Shown: one piece after another, positions 56,808 to 64,000 of the stretch | Numbering within the stretch: the stretch's first letter is position 1 | How the letters are laid out: each line of letters starts with the position of its first letter | Assembly: GCA_033961575.1 (NCBI GenBank) | Contig: CM066727.1 | Location: 117,168,434-117,232,433 of the forward strand | DNA: 64,000 nt | Direction: 5' to 3' | Source of the DNA: Aselliscus stoliczkanus | Taxonomy: Eukaryota; Chordata; Mammalia; Chiroptera; Hipposideridae | Position numbers and translations under genes: made by a program | The notes under the pieces: model-generated | The model's database searches: none | What the model saw: only the letters and a program-made list of their open reading frames with translations | Told to the model about the DNA's origin: nothing

Positions 56808-56936
56808 GTTGTTTTTTTGTTTGTTTGTTTTTTTCTTTTTAGAGGGCAGTGTCACTGGCCCTCATATGTGAGATCCGAACCGGGGCTGCTGGCATCCCAA
56901 GCCAGCTCCTAACCACTGCGCCATTCGGCTGGCCCC
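56808..56936 (-). repeat. SINE, short form of family B
   Basis: T-rich tail, AGAGGGCAGTGTCACTGGCC to GCCATTCGGCTGGCCCC. The target duplication TTATAACCATGTT is at 56795-56807 and 56937-56949. It is inserted in ORF1 of the antisense L1. Confidence 0.92.
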
Positions 56937-58690
56937 TTATAACCATGTTTTGGAACTTTGTCTCTGGTAGGTTGCTTGTGCCCACTTTTTTTTAGTTCTT
57001 TTTCTTGGTTTTTTTCCTGTTCTTTCATTTGGGATGTATTTCTTTGTCTCCTTATTTTGGCTGTCTCACTATTTGTTTTTATGTATTAGGTAGATCTGCT
57101 ACATTCTCCAGTCTTGACCAAATGGCTTTATGTGGTAGGTATCCTGTGGGGCCCAGTGGCACAATTTCCCTGGTCATCTGTACCAGGTGCCTCACGAGTG
57201 TCCCTTGTGTGGGTTGTGTGTGCCGTCCTGTTACAATTGAGCTTTAGCTGCAGTTAGCACATTAGTGGGTAGGATTGACCCTTAGGAAGTGGGGTTTAGC
57301 CACATCTACAGCTTGCAGGCTGTTGTGTAAGGGAGAAGCAGGGAGGTGAGGGTAGAACACTTACTGCACTGAGTGGGATTTACCCTAGCAGGCTTCAGTG
57401 CCTGTTGAGACCGCTCTTTCGGTGTGCCAATTGTGGGGTTAATTGGACTGTGCTCTGCTGTGGTCTGAAGCCAACATCCAAGTATGTTCTGAGGCCTCTT
57501 GTGAGGGGCTCTGGTGCAGGCCCAGGTCACCCATTGCCTGTGACAGGCTGGAGCTACAAAGCAATCCATGGTTTTTTGCTGTCTGTGCTAACCCCGGAGA
57601 TGCGTGGGAGAGGTTGTGAATTGAAGATGTGTGCCACCAGTACTGGGCCTGGGGCAGCTCTGCAAAAAGTCAAAATACTGGCTCCCTGCCAGCTCCCTTA
57701 AGGTTTAGGCACTTATAAAGCCTCTTGCGGTATGCAAGTTGAGTGAGACAGAGTTTCAGGTAGTCACTAGAACGGGAAGAGTTGTGGCCACCAGGTTAAT
57801 GTAAATTTGGACTGATGCCCATGCTGAGCCTGGAGGTACTCAGAAAAAGTCTTAGAACACACTGTGGTCAGTCACTGCCCTCCTGGGGTCTGTAGGACTC
57901 TGATAGCTTTCCAAGAAAGAGTGCAATGCGGGTTGGGCTGGCTGCTCTTGGAGAAAGTGCCTTTGGCATTGAGGGAGTTGGGTGGGGTGGGGTCCCAGTG
58001 AGACAGCAGGTCAAACCTGCAGAGCTCACCAGACTAATCAGATTCAGCTTTGGCCATAAGCGTAGCGGGTGGGCTCAACACAGGAAAGATGAAGCCCTCC
58101 TGCCAGCGGCACCAGAGGATGAGCTATCATAGGGAAAATGCTGACAGTCCTCTAGCCTTTGTTTGGAAGTCACATGACTCAGTCTGCCACCCTGTATGTC
58201 TTTGACACCCCCTGAATTACTGTCCCTGCGCTGGAAACCAAGGTGAGTGCCTGGGAGTGATAGAGTCTGTGCATGGGCCCTCTAAGAGAATGCCTGAGTT
58301 TCCCACCACCTTCCGTCCCACACAGACAGTCAGAATCCCCACTGTTTTTCACAGCCAGATGTGGGTGGCTCCTCTTCCTGGCACCAGTACTCTGGGACAG
58401 GAAGGACAGTGTGGACTGGGGTCCCTCACTCCTCTGGGGGGAACCTCCATGGCTGAGATATCCCTCCTGGTTCTCAGCCATGTCTGGGTTAGCCAGTTTC
58501 ACGTCTCTGCCCGTCCTACTAGTCTCGATATGGTTTCTTCTTTACATCCTTATAAAACTTCTGTTCAGACAGACTTCAGATGGTTCTCCAGGCTGACTGT
58601 TCTATAATTTAGTTGTAATTTTAATTTGTTCATTGAAGGAAGCAGGCACAATATTTATGAGTATCTACTCAACAATCTTGGATTTCCTTC

Positions 58691-58970
58691 CCTCACTGAA
58701 TCTATTTATAAATATAATTTTTTCTCCTCTTTTTCCTTCACACTGGATAATTTCTATTGATATATCTTGAAATTCATGACCTTTTTGTCTAAAGTTGTCA
58801 ATCTGCTGCTAAGTCTATATAGTGAATCTTTAACTTCAGATATTGTAAATTTCAGTCCCAGAATTCCCATTTTGTTCTTTAATTTTAGAGTTTCTACTTT
58901 TTCCTTGAGAGTTCTCACTCTCTGCACTCATTATGTCCATTCTTGGACTTTTTTTTTTTTTTGAAGATAG
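58691..58970 (-). repeat. Old L1 fragment between two antisense L1s
   Basis: TTTAACTTCAGATATTGTAA, then TCCCATTTTGTTCTTTAATT resembles inverted older L1 sequence, ending in a T run at 58948-58962. Confidence 0.45.
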
Positions 58971-60500
58971 CAACAAATCTTAATTTTTCATTTGTTTTTT
59001 TTTAATTTTTATTTTTTGACATTTAAGATTACTACATGTTTCAGGTATACAGCATAGTGGTTAGACAATTATACAATTTACAAAGTGACCCCTGATAAGT
59101 CTAGTGCCCACCAGGCACCATACATCATTTTACAATATGTATACAAATGTATACAATACAATATTATTGACTCTCTTCCCTATGCTGTACTTTACATCCC
59201 TGTGACTATTTTGTAGCTACCAATTGTACTTATTCCCTTCACTTTTTCACCCAACACCCCATCCCACCTCTGGCAACGATCAGTTTGTTCTCTGTATCCA
59301 TGAGTCTGTTTCTGTGTTGTTGGTTCATTTATAGTGTTCTTTAGATTCCACATATAAGTGAAATCATATGGTATTTGTCTTTCTCAGTCTGAGTTATTTC
59401 GCTTAGCATTGTATGCTCTAGGTCCATTCATGTTGTCACAAATGGTAAGATTTCATTATATATATATATATATATCACTTATTTATCCAATCATTTATTG
59501 ATGGGCACTTAGTTTGCTTCCATATCTTGGCTATTGTAAATAATGATGTGATGAACATTGGGACGCATATATGTTTTTAATTAGCGTGCTGGATTTCTTC
59601 ACATAAGTACCTAGAGTGGAATTTCTGAGTCATAGGTAGTTCTATCTTTAATTTTTTGAGGAACCTCCATACTGTTCTCCCTGGTGGCTACTCCAATTTG
59701 CAATCCTACCAACAGTGTACCAGAGTTTCCTTTTCTCCACACTCTTGCCAACACTTGTTTGTTGATTTATTGAGGATAGCCATTCTGACAGGTGTGAGGT
59801 GAAATCTCGTTGTGGTTTTAGTTTGCATTTTTCTGATAATTAATGATGTTGAGCATCTTTTCATATGTCTATTGGCCATCTCTATGTCCTCTTTGGAGAA
59901 ATGTCTATTCAGGTCCTCTGCCTATTTTTTAATTGGATTTTGTTGTTGTTTTTGTTGTTGTTGGGTTGTATGAGTTCTTTATAAACTTTTGGATATTAAC
60001 CCCTTATTGGATATATCATTGGCAAATAACTTCTTCCAATTGGTCAGTTGTCTTTTAGTTTTGTTGATGGTTTCCTTTGTGGTGCAAAAACTCTTTAGCT
60101 TCATGTAGTCCCATTTGTTTATATTTTCTTTTGTTTCCCTTGTTCAAAAAGAAATATCAGCAAAAATATTACTGAGGGTGACGTCAGAGAATTTATTGCC
60201 TATGTTTTCTTCTAAAAGTTTTATGATTTCAAGTCTTACATTAAAGTCTTTAATCCATTTTGAGTTTATTCTTGTATATGGTGCAGTTTCATTTTTTTTT
60301 TTTGCCATGTATCTGTCCAGTTTTCCCAACACTATTTATTGAATAGAATCTCTGTACCATATTGCATATTCTTGTCTCATTTGTCATAGATTAATTGTCC
60401 ACATAGGCATCGGTTTATTTCTGGGCTCTATCCTGTTTCATTGATATATGAGTTTGTTTTGATGCTAGCACCATGCTGTTTTAAATACTATAGGCTTCTA

Positions 60501-60580
60501 TTGGGCTGTCAGAAAAGTCATGATGCATTTTTGTAATGAAAAACATAGAAAAAATATGTCATGATTTTCTGACAACCCAA
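60501..60580. mobile_element. 80-bp palindromic mariner-like MITE, copy 2
   Basis: TTGGGCTGTCAGAAAAGTCA at the left and TGATTTTCTGACAACCCAA at the right, with TA on both sides (60499-60500, 60581-60582). Removing it restores continuous L1 text across the site. Confidence 0.9.
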
Positions 60581-61116
60581 TAGTATAGTTTGATATCAGG
60601 TAATATGATAGATACCTCTGACTTTGTTCTTCTTTCTAAAGATTGCTTTTTCTATTTGTAGTCTTTGGTAGTTCCATATAGATATTAATAATAGTATTAT
60701 CTGTTCTATTTTTTTGTAGAAAAAATGCCATTGGTGTTTTGATAGGAATTGCATTAAATCTATAGATTGCTTTGGGTACAATGGACATTTTAATGATATT
60801 TGTTCATAGTATTTTCTTAAAATCCTTTGTATTTCTGTAGTGTCAGTTTTCACTTCTCTTCTATTTCTGATTTTATTTACTTGGGTCCTCTCTCTTTTTT
60901 CCTTGATGTGTCTGGTTAAAGGTTTGTCAATTTTCTGTATCTTTTCAAAGATGCAGCTCTTGGTTTCTAGAAATTTTTTAATTGTCTTTTTAGATTCCAT
61001 TTTGTTTATTGTCTCTTGAATCTTTATTATTTCCTTCCTTTCACTCCCTTTGGGCTAAGGGTTTTGTTCTTTCTGGTTCCTTTAGGTAAAAGGTTAGATT
61101 GTTTATATGACATTTT

Positions 61117-61612
61117 ACTGGGTTTTAAAAACTTTTTTATTAAATTTATTGGTGTGGTGTGACATTGGTTAATAAAATTACATGGGCTTCATGTGTACAA
61201 TTCTATAACACATAATCTGTACATTTCATTGTTTGTCTACCACCCAAGGTCAAATCTATCTTGTCTCCATATATTTGAACTACTTTACCCATTTGTCCCT
61301 CCCCTAGTAACCACCATGCTGTTGTCTGTGTCTGTGAGTTTTTGTTTGTTTGTTCATTTGTTGCTTTCAGTTTTATATGCCACATATGAGTGAAATCAGA
61401 TGGTTCTTGACTTTTTCCAGCTGACTTATTTTGTTTAGCATGAAATTCTCAAGGTCCATCCATGTTGTCACAGGGGACAGTATTTCATCTTTTCTTAGGG
61501 CTGAGTAGTATTCCATTGTATATATCTACCATATATTTTTATCCAATCATCTATTGAAGAACACTTAGATTGTTTCCATTTCTTGGCCACTGTGAATAAT
61601 ACTGTGATAAAC

Positions 61613-61673
<61 letters not shown>

Positions 61674-62749
61674 CTTCAAATTTGGGGATAGAATTCCAAA
61701 GAGAGATTGCTGGGTCATGCGGTAATTCTATTCTTAGCTTTTTGAGAGACCTCCATACTGTTTTTCATAGTACTGTACCAATTTACATTCCCACCAGCCA
61801 TGTATGAGGGTTCCTTTTTTTCCCACAACCTCTCCAACACTTAAATTGAATTGTTTATTTTTTTGTTGTTGAATTGTACGAATTCTTTATAAATTTTGGA
61901 TATTAATCCCTTACAAGATGTTTAGTTTGCAAATATCTTCTCCCAGTCAATTGTTTGCCATTTTGTTTTGTTTTTTGTTGGTTTTTTTTTTTTTTTTACT
62001 GTGCAGAAGATTCTTAGTTTGATATAGTTCACTCATTTATTTTTGCTTTTATTTCCATTGCCTTTGATGTCAAATTTATAAATCTTCTCTAAGGACTTTT
62101 ATACTGAAAACTACAAGACATTATTAAAAGAATTTGAAGAAGACAAAAAGAAATGGATATTTCATATTCATGGACTGGAAGAATCAATATACTTAAAAAT
62201 GGCCATATTACTCAAAGAAATGTACAGATCTAATGCAATCCCCATCAAAATCTCAATGTCATTTTTTAAAACAAATAGAACAACAACAACAACAACAGCA
62301 ACAACAAAAATCATCAGATTTGTATGGAACCACAAAAGACCCTGAATCCTGAGAAATCCTGAGATAAAAACAAAGCGATAGGTATCACACTCCCTGACTT
62401 CAAATTATGCTACAAAGCAACAATAATTAACACAGCATCATGTTGGCAGAAAAGCAGACACACAGACCAATGGAACAAGAATTGAGAGACCAGAAATAAA
62501 CCCCTGCATACATGGGCAAAGAGTATTCCCCAAAGGAGCCAAAAACATACTATGGAGAAAAGAAAGCCTCTTCAATAAATGGTGCTGGGAAAATTGGAAA
62601 GCCACATGAAAAAAGAGTGAAACTAGACTGCTATTTGTCAGGGAATACAGGAATTAACTGAAAATAGATCAAAGACCTAAATGTAAGACTTGAAACAATA
62701 CAATACATAGAAGAACACATAGGTACTAAACTTATTGACCTTGGTCTTA
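61117..62749 (-). mobile_element. 5'-inverted (twin-primed) L1 fragment
   Basis: The left part (61117 to about 62099) is antisense L1 3' UTR and ORF2 end. The right part (about 62100-62749) is sense ORF2 (CTGAAAACTACAAGACATTA, GGTGCTGGGAAAATTGGAAA). An 8-bp target duplication GACATTTT is at 61109-61116 and 62750-62757. Confidence 0.85.
61615..61669. repeat. (AT)n microsatellite within the twin-primed L1
   Basis: Fifty-five bases of pure AT alternation, able to form a cruciform. Confidence 0.97.
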
Positions 62750-64000
62750 GACATTTTTGTTGTTTCTTGAGGTAAGCTTATATTGCTATAAATTTCCCTC
62801 TCAGAACTGCTTTCACTGTATTCCATAGGTTTGGGTAGTGTTTTCATTTTCATTTGTCTCAAAATATTTTTTGGTTTCTTCCTTGATCCATTGTTGACCC
62901 ATTCATTGTTTAGTAGCATACTATTTAGGCTCCATGTGTTTGTGTGTTTTCCTTTTCTTCTTGTAATTGATTTCTAGTTTCATACCATTGTGATTGGAGA
63001 AAATGCTTGATATGATTTCAATCTTAAATTTATGGAGACTTGTTTTGTGGCTTAGCATGTGATCTATCCTGGAAAACATTCTGTGTGTGCTTGGAAAGAA
63101 AGTATATTTTGCTGCTTTGGGGTAAAATGCTCTGAAAATATCAATGAAGTCTATCTGGTCTAATGTGTCATTTAAGGATGCTGTTTCCTTGTTGAATTTT
63201 GCCTGGATGACCTATCCATTGATGTCAAAGGGTGTCAGAGTCCCCTACTATGACTGTATTACTGTCGATCTCTCCCTTTATTTCCATTAACATTTGCTTT
63301 ATGAATTTAGGTACACCTACATTCAGGGAGTAAATGTTTACAAGGATTATATCCTTTTGTTGTATCTATCCCTTTATCATTATGTAGTGTCCTTCTTTGT
63401 CTCTTGCTATAGCCTTTGTTTTGAAGTCTATTTTGTCTGGTATAAGCATTGCTTTGCTACCCCAGTTTTTTTAAAAAATTCACATTTGCATGAAATATCT
63501 TTTTCTGTCTCTTAACTTTCAGTCTGTATGTGTCTTTCAATTTGAAATAATTCTCTTGTAGACATCATGTGAATGGGTCTAGTTTTCGTATCCATTCAGC
63601 CATCCTATGTCTCTTAATTGGAGCATTTAACCCATTTACATTCAAAGTGATTATTAATAATTATGTAGTCACTGCCATTTTATTATAAACATATGTTCTT
63701 TTTTTTCCCTCCTTCTTCTTTTTAGAGAAGTCCCTTTAACATTTCTTATAATATTGGTTTGGTGGTGATGAACTTCTTTAGCTTTTTCTAGTCTGGGAAG
63801 CTCTTCATCTTTCCTTCAATTTTAAAGGATAGCCTTGCTGGGTAGAGTAGTCTTGGTTGTAGGTCCTTGCTTTTCATCACTTTGAATATTTTCTGCTAAT
63901 CCCTTTTGGCCTGTACATTTTCTGTTGAGAAATCAGCAGACAGTCTTACGGGAGCTCCCTTGTAGGTAACTAACTGCTTTTCTCTTGCTGTTTTTAAGAT

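Larger units (their letters stand above)
55025..58690 (-). mobile_element. Antisense internally deleted L1 with 5' UTR and ORF1
   Basis: Read leftward from about 58690 it has a long 5' UTR (about 56960-58690), ORF1 (about 56030-56900), the start of ORF2 (about 55665-55930), and then jumps to 3' UTR (about 55025-55660). Reverse transcriptase is absent. SINEs at 55067 and 56808 interrupt it. Confidence 0.7.
58975..64000 (-). mobile_element. Antisense L1 running off the window end, host of a MITE and a twin-primed L1
   Basis: It starts with an inverted 3' UTR (GACATTTAAGATTACTACAT), then ORF2 to 61108. It resumes at 62758 and continues through the reverse-transcriptase and endonuclease regions into ORF1 near 63720-64000 (TCAATTTTAAAGGATAGCCT, TGGGTAGAGTAGTCTTGG). 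The 5' end lies outside. Coding frames are broken. Confidence 0.8.

Overview
This is nuclear DNA of a placental mammal. The window holds most of one protein-coding gene, about 38 kb of gene-poor DNA behind it, and a very dense load of interspersed repeats. The gene is NDUFA9, the 39-kDa accessory subunit of mitochondrial complex I. The lineage is probably bat: three tRNA-derived SINE families starting with GGCCGGCCGAGTGG-type heads match what I remember of bats, possibly the horseshoe-bat side. That species call rests on memory, not on a search.

Region 1 (1-26,105) is NDUFA9 on the + strand. Exon 1 lies before the window. Exons 2 to 11 are all present at 231-398, 760-857, 4194-4285, 5367-5508, 10082-10184, 14724-14791, 16086-16162, 20537-20632, 22932-22998 and 25812-25982. 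All have AG/GT boundaries and compatible phases, and together they encode human-equivalent residues 19 to 377 with no indel, stop or frameshift. A short 3' UTR ends near an ATTAAA signal at 26086. The introns hold SINEs, L1, L2, MIR, MaLR LTR and hAT, Tigger and mariner-type DNA transposon copies.

Region 2 (26,106-48,470) is intergenic. I find no exon of a second gene. It contains an antisense L1 (about 28,056-30,640) with a SINE and a solo-LTR-like insertion in it, a perfect 160-bp inverted repeat (30060-30219 and 30840-30999), a broken Tigger-like transposase, MIR and L2 copies, more SINEs, and a MaLR LTR split by another LTR. Several kilobases (for example 26,106-27,000, 31,000-32,740, 34,050-38,640, 40,080-42,520 and 44,760-46,320) show no feature I recognise.

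Region 3 (48,475-64,000) is almost entirely nested retrotransposons. An old sense L1 (48,475-55,020) carries a SINE and a 3.2-kb internally deleted L1 with CpG-rich 111-bp monomers in its 5' UTR, an ORF1 remnant and a 9-bp target duplication. A second SINE sits exactly on that element's downstream duplication. Two antisense L1s follow: one is internally deleted, and the other (about 58,975 to beyond the window end) is interrupted by an 80-bp palindromic mariner-like MITE and by a textbook twin-primed L1.

The strongest observations are the perfect inverted repeat, the internally deleted monomer-promoter L1, the same-site L1 plus SINE insertion, the short and long forms of one SINE family, and the twin-priming junction. 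I found no sign of a new enzymatic or defence system.
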